Notes under the pieces: model-generated
Database searches by the model: none
Told to the model about the DNA's origin: nothing
What the model saw: the letters and a program-made list of their open reading frames with translations, nothing else
Assembly: GCA_025352125.1 (NCBI GenBank)
Contig: JANXTZ010000062.1
Coordinates: 1 to 51,774, forward strand
Length of the DNA: 51,774 bases
Reading direction: 5' to 3'
Source of the DNA: Deinococcales bacterium
GTDB lineage: Bacteria; Deinococcota; Deinococci; Deinococcales; JAAFIG01
Part shown: positions 25,172-32,760 of the stretch, in pieces
How the letters are laid out: each line of letters starts with the position of its first letter
How positions within the stretch are numbered: the first letter of the stretch is position 1
Made by a program: the position numbers and the translations under genes

Positions 25172-25330
25172 ATGAATCTCGAGCCTAAAGAAACAAATTC
25201 CAGCGAAGTATAAAACGATGTACCGCGCAAGGTGTGGGTGAAACCGGCGGTTGAAGAAATTGAGTTTCTAGACATCAGTTTCGCTTTTATTAACATAAAT
25301 GACGGATCAGCACTTGGTGGAAGCAATTAA
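25172..25330 (+). pseudogene. Lasso peptide precursor B, interrupted by a stop in the leader
   Basis: The reading MNLEPKETNSSEV-stop-ND continues with VPRKVWVKPAVEEIEFLDIS and the core-like end FAFININDGSALGGSN. It aligns residue for residue with precursor A through the leader, but codon 14 is TAA (25211-25213), where A has GAG. The leader residue at -2 is Ile instead of the conserved Thr. Phe1, Asp8 and the penultimate Ser of the core are kept. GAAGGAGG precedes the ATG, so the ribosome-binding site is intact. A GTG at 25232 could in theory restart translation just before the W-x-x-P motif, without a good binding site. Most likely it is a decaying duplicate. Confidence 0.8.
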
Positions 25331-25384
25331 CCAGCATTTCTACAAATCCAGGCAGCAACTGTAATTATCCTTAATTCTGGTTTT

Positions 25385-25415
25385 AACCCTCGAGTCACGT
25401 GAAAACTCGAGGGTT
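25385..25415 (+). terminator. Hairpin after precursor B containing two CTCGAG copies
   Basis: AACCCTCGAGT and ACTCGAGGGTT form a perfect 11-pair stem with a nine-base loop. The tail GTGTTGG is only weakly T-rich. Confidence 0.65.
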
Positions 25416-25418
25416 GTG

Positions 25419-25448
25419 TTGGTTTGGATGTTGCCCCCGTGTTAAACT
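25419..25448 (+). promoter_or_regulatory. Promoter for the peptide kinase
   Basis: TTGGTT (25419-25424) and TAAACT (25443-25448) are separated by 18 bases and lie just after the hairpin, giving the kinase its own transcript. Confidence 0.45.
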
Positions 25449-25500
25449 CGAGCGTCAAGCTGTCATTCACAACCTCAAACAATTTTCATCTGGGACAATT

Positions 25501-26478
25501 TTGAAGACATTTTTTCATTACCACGTTTTTGGCTGGCACATTCAATCCGACATCGCCTTGCCCTGCCAACCAAGACTTGAGCCAGGGATACCGGATTGCG
25601 TGCTGGAAACCTTGCAAACCCCAGATTTTTCAGAAACCACACCAGCCTTCTCGAGCGACGAACTCGTGTTTAAAGGCAAGATCATCACAGTCTGGAAGAA
25701 TGCCAACCAAGACTGGCGGCTCGAGTATCACATTCCAGAATTTAACTACCGAATGCGGTGGGATGTCGGCAATTTTGGGCGGCGCATTTGGGTGCGTTAC
25801 AACCGCGATAAATACCGTCAAAACATCCCGTTCAAGCTGCTTGGCTCGGTGCTGGCGGCGTGTTTGTGGCAATCGGGAAAGGTTTGCTTGCATGGTGGCG
25901 TTGTGGTGTCTGCTAACACGGGTTTAATGGTCATGGGTGAATCCAAAGCGGGTAAATCCAGCACCCTTGGCGCGTTGATGCAACGCGGTTGCCAAATCCT
26001 GACCGAAGACGTGGTGGTACTGTCGCCCAACTGTTTGAACGCGCTTCGTGGACCCGATTACTTGCGCTTGTGGTCGGACTCGGCGCTGGCACTCGGTTTT
26101 GACCCGAACGCCATGGGTCGCGTGTTTCAACCCGAAAGCTTTTTTGGCGGTAAACGCTACCTCGAGTTGCCTTCAGACCGATTTGGGCAGGATTTCAAAA
26201 GCGCTCGGATTTCGCAGATTTTTATTTTGGCGGGCAGGGGAGAGGCGACCAAACCCACCATTTTGCCATTGACCCCCCAACGTGCTGTGCCGCATTTGAT
26301 GAACAACCTTTACCGAGGCGTGCGATTTGATCTCGAGTCTCGGCGTGACCTTGCGTTTTCGACTTGTGTTGACTTGGCGCATCAATGTCGTGTCAGTTTG
26401 CTGCGCGTACCAGCCAACCTCGAGCGGCTCCCAGAACTGGCAACATCTTTGCTCGAGGCTGCCGAACTTGTAGCCTGA
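25501..26478 (+). CDS. HPr-kinase-like lasso precursor kinase
   Basis: This protein of about 325 residues resembles the HPr kinase/phosphorylase C-terminal domain. The N-terminus HYHVFGWHIQSDIALPC matches the opening strand common in this group. CLHGGVVV precedes the Walker A loop GESKAGKS (residues 146-153). ILTEDVVVLSPN follows as the likely metal-binding segment. Relatives in paeninodin-type lasso clusters phosphorylate a Ser of the precursor core. The start is uncertain: a GTG at 25399 lies inside the upstream hairpin and before the predicted promoter, so I prefer TTG at 25501, which has only a weak GGGA in front. It converges on the SARP-like gene. Confidence 0.82.
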   Translation: MKTFFHYHVFGWHIQSDIALPCQPRLEPGIPDCVLETLQTPDFSETTPAFSSDELVFKGKIITVWKNANQDWRLEYHIPEFNYRMRWDVGNFGRRIWVRYNRDKYRQNIPFKLLGSVLAACLWQSGKVCLHGGVVVSANTGLMVMGESKAGKSSTLGALMQRGCQILTEDVVVLSPNCLNALRGPDYLRLWSDSALALGFDPNAMGRVFQPESFFGGKRYLELPSDRFGQDFKSARISQIFILAGRGEATKPTILPLTPQRAVPHLMNNLYRGVRFDLESRRDLAFSTCVDLAHQCRVSLLRVPANLERLPELATSLLEAAELVA

Positions 26479-26502
26479 GATTTTGCAATGTGAGTTCGAG
26501 GG

Positions 26503-26672
26503 TCAAGTCAAGACCTCAAAGCGTTCATCGTGCACAGTCTCGAGCGCAAGCTGGGTGGCTTCCTGAAAACTCAACCTCGAGGCTTCGGATTCGAGCTGTG
26601 CAACTTCAATGGCATTCAACCCATGCCCGAGTTTCAGGTATTGGGTGCTGGCATTGACCTTTTGTTCAATTT
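26503..26672 (-). pseudogene. Out-of-frame C-terminal end of the SARP-like regulator
   Basis: On the minus strand, in the frame next to that of the regulator, about 55 codons continue the protein naturally: IEIEQKVNASTQYLKLGHGL, then AIEVAQLESEASRLSFQEAT and QLALETV. This resembles the usual final helices of AfsR/LuxR-type ATPase-TPR regulators. It is separated from the main frame by the 5-base tandem repeat CGATC at 26673-26686. Confidence 0.65.
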
Positions 26673-29315
26673 CGATCCGATCCGATGGAGTGTCGTTTCT
26701 GCCGCCAGCAACAACTTTAGGGCTTTGGCGCCTTGACCCAAATCGTGCTCGAGATGCGCGAAATCCACCAGGACATGCGCCGCCGACCATTGCCGCCCGA
26801 GGCGAACGACGGTCTGCAACGCCTCGCTCAAATGCGCTCGAGCCAGAATGTACCGCGCGTCTCGTCTTGCCAGATTTCCCAGGGCTTGCAGACCGTTGGC
26901 AATGCCTTGCACGTCGTTCGCCTCGCGTTTGACCTTCAAAGATTCCTCGAGAAGGCTGGTTTCCAGTTGGCTGTCGCCCTGCAAACCGGCAATGTTGCCC
27001 AGATTTCCCATCGAGTACGCCGCGCCAATCGGGTCGTTGAGGCTGCGTTTTAACGCCAGCGCTTTGCTGAAACACTTTTTGGCAGCCTCGAGATCGTTTT
27101 GATACAGGTACACCAAACCAAGATCGTTGTTGCACATGGCAATCTGATTGGTGTTGACGGCAGCTTCGTGCAGCGCAATGGCAAGCTCAAGATGGACTTT
27201 GGCGGCGCTCAAATTGCCCAGGTCGCGTTCGATCAGACCAAAAAATTTTTGGGAATTGGCTCGAAATTGCGGGTTGCCAAACAACTCGCCAATCGCTTGA
27301 TATTCGACAATTGCTGCTCGAGCCACCACGTAAAGTGACTGCTCTTTGCCCAAGCTGGCGATCATCCACAGCAGGTGCGCCCGAACCCAGTCCTGGCTTC
27401 GGGTTTCAGGACAGGCGGCAAAACGCTGCCCCCAACCCAAACCCTCCTGGTGGTGACCTCGGGTGTTCCAAAAATGTTCGAGCAGACCCACCGTTTCCGC
27501 CCCGAGCCTGGGATTGTACGTCAAGCACCACTCGAGCGCCGGGCGAATGTTCTCGAGTTCAAGTTCGACGCGGCGACTCATCTCGGTGTGGCGGTTGCTG
27601 TTGCGTTCCGGATACCAAGCTTGGCTCAAAGCCAGAGCCAGTTCGCTCAAATTGTCCATGGCAAGCTGTTTTGCCTCGGTGCTCAACTCTAAAAATGCGT
27701 ATTGACGAATCAATTCGTGCAAGTAAAATCTCGAATCGCGTTTGGACACCATCGATTTGTTGATCAGTCTTAGCAGTACGTTCAAGCTCGAGCCACTGAC
27801 CTTGAGCGCCCATTCGCGGCTGAAACTGCCACGGAACACGCTCAAACGCGCCAGGGCAAGTTTTTCGGCATCGCTGAGCAACACCCAAGAATAACCGAAT
27901 GTGGCGGCAAAACTGCGCTGGCGTTCGGGCACGTCCGAATTCTCAGTCTCGAGCAGGTTCAAACCCTTCTCGAGTTCGACTGCAATCTCAAACAAGCTCA
28001 GCGCCCGCACCCAACTCGCCGCCAGCTCGAGTCCGAGTGGAATGCCCGACACGGCGCGGCATATTCGGGTAAAACTTTGAATGTCATCCTCAAACCGAAA
28101 TTGCGGGTTGACGCGCTGTGCCGCCTTCAAAAACACCAGGGCGGCATCCTGAGTCTCGAGCGGGAACAGATTGTCTGGTGCGGGTAAACCCTCAATGTCA
28201 ATCAAATGCTCAAAGCTCAAGCCCAGCGCCTCGCGGCTGGTCGCCAGGATGCGAACATGGCGGCATTTGTCCAGTATCATCGCCACGAACACGTCCATGC
28301 CAGGCAAATGCTCCAGGTTGTCGAGCACCAAGAACAGCTCGCGTTCACTCAACAATTCCAGCAACAGGAGGCTCGAATTGACCGAATCGCTGACGCCCAG
28401 AGCCTCGAGGATACGGTCTGGTACAAGCTGGAGGCTGCCGACGCCGGCGAGCGGCACAAAGCACGCGCCGCCCGAAAATTGATCTTGGTATTGCGTGGCA
28501 ATGGCAATCGCCAGACGTGTTTTGCCAGCGCCGCCCACGCCAACCAAGGTCATCAAACGGCAAGATTGCCCCTGAAATCGTTCAGCGATCAGTTGCAATT
28601 CCGAATGGCGTCCAATCAAAGTGGTTGTCGGGACTGGCAGGCGAACCTCGATTCGGGAATCGGTCGGGGCTGTCTGAGCCATTTTTCTGAGCAGTTCCTC
28701 GCTCGGCTCGAGATCAAGCCCGGACAAGGCTTTGCAATGCAGCGCAAATGTTTTCTGACGCTGGTCAGCATGGGGGCACAAGGTCAAAAACGCGTGCAGT
28801 AAATTTTCAGACAAAGGTTCGAGCTGAATCGCGGATTCCAGCAACGCGGTTGCGGCACTCGGCTCGAGGCTGGCAACCGCCTTTAAAACGGCATTGCGGT
28901 AGGCTGACGCCAGTGCCTCACGCTCGAGCATCAACACTGCCTCGAGGTCGCTGAGGTCGGGCAATTGTGCCGCTTTTAGAAAATCGCCGCGATAGAGCGA
29001 AATCGCGTCTTGCCAACGCTTTGCGCCCACCGCCTCTCGAAATTCTGAGACATCATTTGCGCCCTCAAAACGCACACGGTTGGCATCGGCAACCAACCCA
29101 AGACCGTATTCAAAACCTCGGGCGCGGTACAACAACTGCCTCAGCCGTTTGCGCCCGATGTCCTCTGGAACATCGCCCCACAGCAGCAGCACCAACTCGG
29201 CTCGAGACACCCAGGTTTGGTGGCAGATCAGCACGGCGATCAAATACGTGACGCGCTCGAGCGCAACGGGTGTGTTCGAAAATGCTGGCTCTCCCAAAAG
29301 TCGTAGCACGTGCAT
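26634..29315 (-). CDS. SARP/AfsR-like transcriptional regulator with ATPase and TPR domains, C-terminal frameshift
   Basis: This 893-residue protein has an N-terminal winged-helix region (about 20-85, VSRAELVLLLWGDVPEDIGR KRLRQLLYRAR), a bacterial transcriptional activator (BTAD) domain (about 88-215), an NB-ARC-like STAND ATPase with Walker A GVGGAGKTRLA (G259 to A269) and Walker B LFLVLDNLEH (about 320-330), and TPR-like repeats (about 690-870, CNNDLGLVYLYQNDLEAAKK CFSKALALK). It probably binds DNA in response to a ligand and nucleotide. The stop falls about 50 residues early because of a frameshift at about 26673-26686. It faces the lasso kinase and is a candidate pathway regulator. The start has no clear Shine-Dalgarno. 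Confidence 0.8.
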   Translation of the reverse strand: MHVLRLLGEPAFSNTPVALERVTYLIAVLICHQTWVSRAELVLLLWGDVPEDIGRKRLRQLLYRARGFEYGLGLVADANRVRFEGANDVSEFREAVGAKRWQDAISLYRGDFLKAAQLPDLSDLEAVLMLEREALASAYRNAVLKAVASLEPSAATALLESAIQLEPLSENLLHAFLTLCPHADQRQKTFALHCKALSGLDLEPSEELLRKMAQTAPTDSRIEVRLPVPTTTLIGRHSELQLIAERFQGQSCRLMTLVGVGGAGKTRLAIAIATQYQDQFSGGACFVPLAGVGSLQLVPDRILEALGVSDSVNSSLLLLELLSERELFLVLDNLEHLPGMDVFVAMILDKCRHVRILATSREALGLSFEHLIDIEGLPAPDNLFPLETQDAALVFLKAAQRVNPQFRFEDDIQSFTRICRAVSGIPLGLELAASWVRALSLFEIAVELEKGLNLLETENSDVPERQRSFAATFGYSWVLLSDAEKLALARLSVFRGSFSREWALKVSGSSLNVLLRLINKSMVSKRDSRFYLHELIRQYAFLELSTEAKQLAMDNLSELALALSQAWYPERNSNRHTEMSRRVELELENIRPALEWCLTYNPRLGAETVGLLEHFWNTRGHHQEGLGWGQRFAACPETRSQDWVRAHLLWMIASLGKEQSLYVVARAAIVEYQAIGELFGNPQFRANSQKFFGLIERDLGNLSAAKVHLELAIALHEAAVNTNQIAMCNNDLGLVYLYQNDLEAAKKCFSKALALKRSLNDPIGAAYSMGNLGNIAGLQGDSQLETSLLEESLKVKREANDVQGIANGLQALGNLARRDARYILARAHLSEALQTVVRLGRQWSAAHVLVDFAHLEHDLGQGAKALKLLLAAETTLHRIGSKLNKRSMPAPNT

Positions 29316-29443
29316 TCAGAATGCAAGATTTAACCCTCAGATTCAATTCAAAACCCACATTGCCAGCCTTGCGAAAACCCAATCTCGAGCCTGAAACACC
29401 AGTGCCACAATTGAGGGTGCCGAAATGATGGAAAATGACGCCC

Positions 29444-29971
29444 ATGGCTGTTCAGGAATTGCTCGAGTTTCGCCGGCGCAAGAACGATTTTTTTGCGTCC
29501 TCTCAATCGCCCTTGCCTGCCCCAAAGAGGCAAGGCTTCACAGGTTTGGCGTATTTTGAATATCAACCCGAATTGGTTTTTGCGCAAATCCTCAAACCCG
29601 CTACAGATTTCGAGCACATCATGATGGAAACCTCGAACGGCGTGAGGAAATCCTTTGTGCGGGCTGGAACGTTTCAGTTTGCCTTGGCTGGGCAAAGATT
29701 GAAGTTGACTGCCTTTTCAAACCCAGAATTGGATCATCAGGCGCTGTTCATCCCGTTTCGAGACGCAACCTGCGGTACACAAACTTACGGTTCAGGACGT
29801 TATCTCGACACCGAACTTTCTGGTGACGGCACGGTGACGCTCGATTTTAATTTGGCGTACAACCCGTACTGCGCCTATTCGGACGGTTGGTCGTGCCCGA
29901 TTCCACCGCTCGAGAACTGGTTGAACGTGCCGATCCTGGCGGGCGAAAAATTTTTTGGGTCAGACTCATGA
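29444..29971 (+). CDS. DUF1684 family protein
   Basis: This 175-residue protein starts MAVQELLEFRRRKNDFFASS. It shows the DUF1684 signatures: the E-x3-FR-x2-KD-x-F opening, GFTGLAYFEYQP, FIPFRDATCGTQTYGSGRYL, and the closing YNPYCAYSDGWSCPIPPLEN followed by AGEKFF. The family is widespread and has no established function. An in-frame ATG nine bases upstream (29435) is also possible. The last bases overlap the next gene as ATGA. Confidence 0.8.
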   Translation: MAVQELLEFRRRKNDFFASSQSPLPAPKRQGFTGLAYFEYQPELVFAQILKPATDFEHIMMETSNGVRKSFVRAGTFQFALAGQRLKLTAFSNPELDHQALFIPFRDATCGTQTYGSGRYLDTELSGDGTVTLDFNLAYNPYCAYSDGWSCPIPPLENWLNVPILAGEKFFGSDS

Positions 29972-30768
29972 CCCCTCTTCCCGAAGCCGCCGACTGGCGT
30001 TCCTCACTCGAGCGTCACCAATTTGAGGAGGCGCTGGCACGTTTGAAAGCCCTGTCATTGGTTGGGCAGGGCGAACGTGAACATCAGGACGCGCTCGAGC
30101 GGTTGGTGCTGTTTTTTGAAAGCCTGAGGGCAAAAAATTATCAGGCGGCGACACGCATCAACCGTTCAGGCTGGAGCGCCCTGGATGTTCAAGTGCTCGG
30201 TTTGGACGAGATGCTGGCGGCGCTGACGACCGCCGAAGAGAGCTGGCGCAACGGCGACGAACGCGTCAGGGCTGCCTTGCAACCCGCACTCGAGCATCAC
30301 TTGACCCGAGCCGAAGCCAGCAATCAGCTTGGGGTGCTCGAGGCGGTCTGTGAAAAACCAGACCTGGCACGAACACATTTTCAAACCGCACTCGCCAGCG
30401 ACCCGCGCCATTACCGCGCGATCACCAACCTGGGCAACCTCGAACTCGAGTCCGGCAATCTTCAAACCGCCGAGATGCGCTACCGCGAGGCGCTCAAATT
30501 AAATCCAGAGTACAGCGTGGCGTACAACAATCTGGCAGCCGTCTTGAAACGCCAGGGCAAACGCGGCGAAGCCGTGGACATGCTGAAAAAATCGCAACGC
30601 ATGAGCCTCAAGGAATTTCGTCAGCAGAGCCGAAAAGGCGTGCCAAGCTCGAGCGATGCCGCCCCAAACTTGCAAACCCGAGTTGCTGAGTTGTGGGCGA
30701 ACACCACTGTACGAACGGTGGTCGTTGTGGTGTTGATCGTTGTTGCCTACCAGATATTCAAACGCTAA
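29968..30768 (+). CDS. TPR protein with C-terminal membrane anchor
   Basis: This 266-residue protein starts at the ATG at 29968, which overlaps the DUF1684 stop. It carries TPR units at about 135-215 (EASNQLGVLEAVCEKPDLAR THFQTALASDP, then HYRAITNLGNLELESGNLQT and SVAYNNLAAVLKRQGKRGEA). A single hydrophobic helix closes the protein (TVRTVVVVVLIVVAYQIFKR). It should sit on the inner face of the membrane as a tail-anchored adaptor. Its partner may be the coupled DUF1684 protein. Confidence 0.8.
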   Translation: MTPLPEAADWRSSLERHQFEEALARLKALSLVGQGEREHQDALERLVLFFESLRAKNYQAATRINRSGWSALDVQVLGLDEMLAALTTAEESWRNGDERVRAALQPALEHHLTRAEASNQLGVLEAVCEKPDLARTHFQTALASDPRHYRAITNLGNLELESGNLQTAEMRYREALKLNPEYSVAYNNLAAVLKRQGKRGEAVDMLKKSQRMSLKEFRQQSRKGVPSSSDAAPNLQTRVAELWANTTVRTVVVVVLIVVAYQIFKR

Positions 30769-30777
30769 TTCCCTGAA

Positions 30778-31542
30778 TCATTCGATTGGCAGATCGCTCT
30801 GGTTGAGCCATTCATTCATGCTGCCCAAATAATTTTTGACTTTAAATCCCTGGCTTTTGAGCGCGTGAAACAAGACCGCGCTGCGTGCCCCAGATTGACA
30901 GTGAACAATCACCTCTGCATCCTTCGGAATCCCAGCCAGAGACTGCTCGAGTTCAGTTTCAGACTGAAAACCGTTGTTGTTCATGACCCGAGTCCATTCA
31001 AAATGTTGCGCCCCAGGAATATGCCCGCCTCGGGTTGCACCCGCAGGGATTTTGACGCCCGCAAATTCCTCGGAATCTCGAGCGTCAAGTACGATGGTGT
31101 GGCTCGAGCGATGCGAAATATCATTGACGGTTGCCAAGAATTCTGGGTGTGGCTCGAGTAGATAAGTTGATGGTTTTATCAGAGGCTGCTCGCTCGAGGT
31201 TGGCAAGCCCGCCGCCTGCCAAGCCTGGAAACCACCGTTGAGAATTCCGACCTCAAAACTGGCGTACTCGAGCGCCCAAGCGGTTCTGGCGGCTCGAGAG
31301 TCCACGCCCGAATCGTAAACCACGACCGCGTCACCAGCCTTCACGCCAATGCTTTGCACCCAGTTTTGCAAGGTTTCTTGAAAATACTCGAGTTCAGTTT
31401 GATCACGAATGATAAATTTTGGCACGACAAATTCGGCGTGTCGTGCGCCTGGAATGTGTGCACCCGAGAATTGAGCCTCGGTTCGGGCGTCGAGCATGAC
31501 AGCATCACTTGGGAGTTCGGTGGGAATCAAAAATCGTTTCAT
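30778..31542 (-). CDS. Two-domain rhodanese sulfurtransferase
   Basis: This 254-residue cytoplasmic protein has two rhodanese domains. The N-terminal domain (about 8-115) is inactive-looking. The C-terminal domain (about 140-250) holds the active loop CQSGARS, whose Cys carries the persulfide. CQSGARS differs from the CGSGVTA-like loop of mercaptopyruvate sulfurtransferases, so thiosulfate is the likelier donor. The domain signatures MLDARTEAQFSGAHIPGARH and VLDARDSEEFAGVKIPAGAT are both present. It lies six bases after the MFS gene on the same strand. Confidence 0.88.
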   Translation of the reverse strand: MKRFLIPTELPSDAVMLDARTEAQFSGAHIPGARHAEFVVPKFIIRDQTELEYFQETLQNWVQSIGVKAGDAVVVYDSGVDSRAARTAWALEYASFEVGILNGGFQAWQAAGLPTSSEQPLIKPSTYLLEPHPEFLATVNDISHRSSHTIVLDARDSEEFAGVKIPAGATRGGHIPGAQHFEWTRVMNNNGFQSETELEQSLAGIPKDAEVIVHCQSGARSAVLFHALKSQGFKVKNYLGSMNEWLNQSDLPIE

Positions 31543-31548
31543 GCAATA

Positions 31549-32724
31549 TTAAACGCCATCTGACTTGGGTTTTGCCAATCCTTGCAGCCAGATCGAAGCG
31601 CACAATGCCAGCAATGCGCTTGCCGCCAATGCCATCGGAATGACCGATGCTCCAAAGATTTGCTTTAAAACCCCGAGTAACGGCGCGATCAACAACGCCC
31701 CGACCGAACCCGACACCAGAAAAACCGAACTCGCAGCCACGCTCGAGTATTCGCGGTTGATCCAGACCAGCCCTGTCGGGAATACGGGCGCAAAGAACAG
31801 ACCCGCCGCCACAAACGCGGGCGTTGCCAACGACGGCACTTGTGCGAACAGCAATGCCACAAACGACAACAACAAACACCCCATGATCAAGGTTGCGCTC
31901 GAGAACCTCAGACTGAGTGGAATAGAGAGAAAACGCCCAACGGTCAACGCCTGCCAGAACCACGAAGCCACCCGTGCCGATTGTGGCAGGTCAAAACCGA
32001 TGCTCTGCAAATAACTGGGCATCCAAAAACTGACGCCCTGTTCGGCACAGACGTAAAACAGACAGAGAGCCACAAAGCCAACCACCTTCGGACTGAAGGT
32101 TAAACTCGAGCCTGAAGTTCGCTCAAAAACCGTATCTCGGGCGGGCAACATCACCAGGATGATGGCGGCAGCAAAAATTCCGACCGCCAAAAACATCAAG
32201 CCGAAGCGCGAGAGCAGCCAGACCACCACGAGCGGTCCAACTATCGAGCCAAACGAAAACGAGGTGCTCATGACGTTCATGACCGCACTCGAGCGATTGC
32301 CAAAACCCCTGGAAAACAGCGTGGCGTAATCGACTTGAAACATGCCAAGCCCAAAACCAAGCAGCAAAACCGAAGCCAGCGCAACAAACCACAATTGAGA
32401 CACAAAAAACAGCAAACAACCCGTGCCAAACAATGCCACACCGATTGCCATGCGCGACCCTGCCTGAAAACGCCGCTCGAGAAAACCCGTGGCAATGTTG
32501 CCGAGCACCCCACCCAAAGATTGAGCGCTGCCCAGCAAGCCAACGCTGGCGTCCGAGATCAAAAAACGCAATTTGATGAAGCTGACCGCCGAACCCCAAC
32601 TCGAACCGATCATGCCCACCGAAAACAAGGTCATGAACGTTGCCGCAATCAGCACTGGGGTCAAACTTGGATTTGCAACTCGAGCCTCACTTGGTTTTGC
32701 TTTTGTCATTTGAGACTCGGGCAC
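31549..32724 (-). CDS. MFS transporter
   Basis: This 391-residue protein has about twelve hydrophobic segments and looks like a major facilitator. The loop after TM2 (GSAQSLGGVLGNIATGFLER RFQ) carries the family motif A region. The substrate is unknown; the pairing with a rhodanese could suggest a sulfur compound but this is weak. The start is GTG at 32724, because TATACT lies exactly six bases upstream on the minus strand; an ATG at 32709 is the alternative. Confidence 0.82.
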   Translation of the reverse strand: MPESQMTKAKPSEARVANPSLTPVLIAATFMTLFSVGMIGSSWGSAVSFIKLRFLISDASVGLLGSAQSLGGVLGNIATGFLERRFQAGSRMAIGVALFGTGCLLFFVSQLWFVALASVLLLGFGLGMFQVDYATLFSRGFGNRSSAVMNVMSTSFSFGSIVGPLVVVWLLSRFGLMFLAVGIFAAAIILVMLPARDTVFERTSGSSLTFSPKVVGFVALCLFYVCAEQGVSFWMPSYLQSIGFDLPQSARVASWFWQALTVGRFLSIPLSLRFSSATLIMGCLLLSFVALLFAQVPSLATPAFVAAGLFFAPVFPTGLVWINREYSSVAASSVFLVSGSVGALLIAPLLGVLKQIFGASVIPMALAASALLALCASIWLQGLAKPKSDGV

Positions 32725-32730
32725 CCAGCC

Positions 32731-32736
32731 AGTATA
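32731..32736 (-). promoter_or_regulatory. Leaderless -10 element TATACT
   Basis: On the minus strand a perfect-looking TATACT ends six bases before the GTG start of the MFS gene. Confidence 0.5.
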
Positions 32737-32760
32737 ACCGCACTTGCCTCAAACCCGAGC

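Noticed and set aside
25232..25330. Precursor B rescued by a GTG start after the stop
   Set aside because: The GTG keeps the W-x-x-P motif, but it lacks a properly spaced ribosome-binding site and the -2 Thr is lost as well. I treat it as a pseudogene.
25399..25500. GTG at 25399 as the kinase start
   Set aside because: It lies inside the terminator hairpin and before the predicted promoter, and the extra 34 residues do not look like the family N-terminus.
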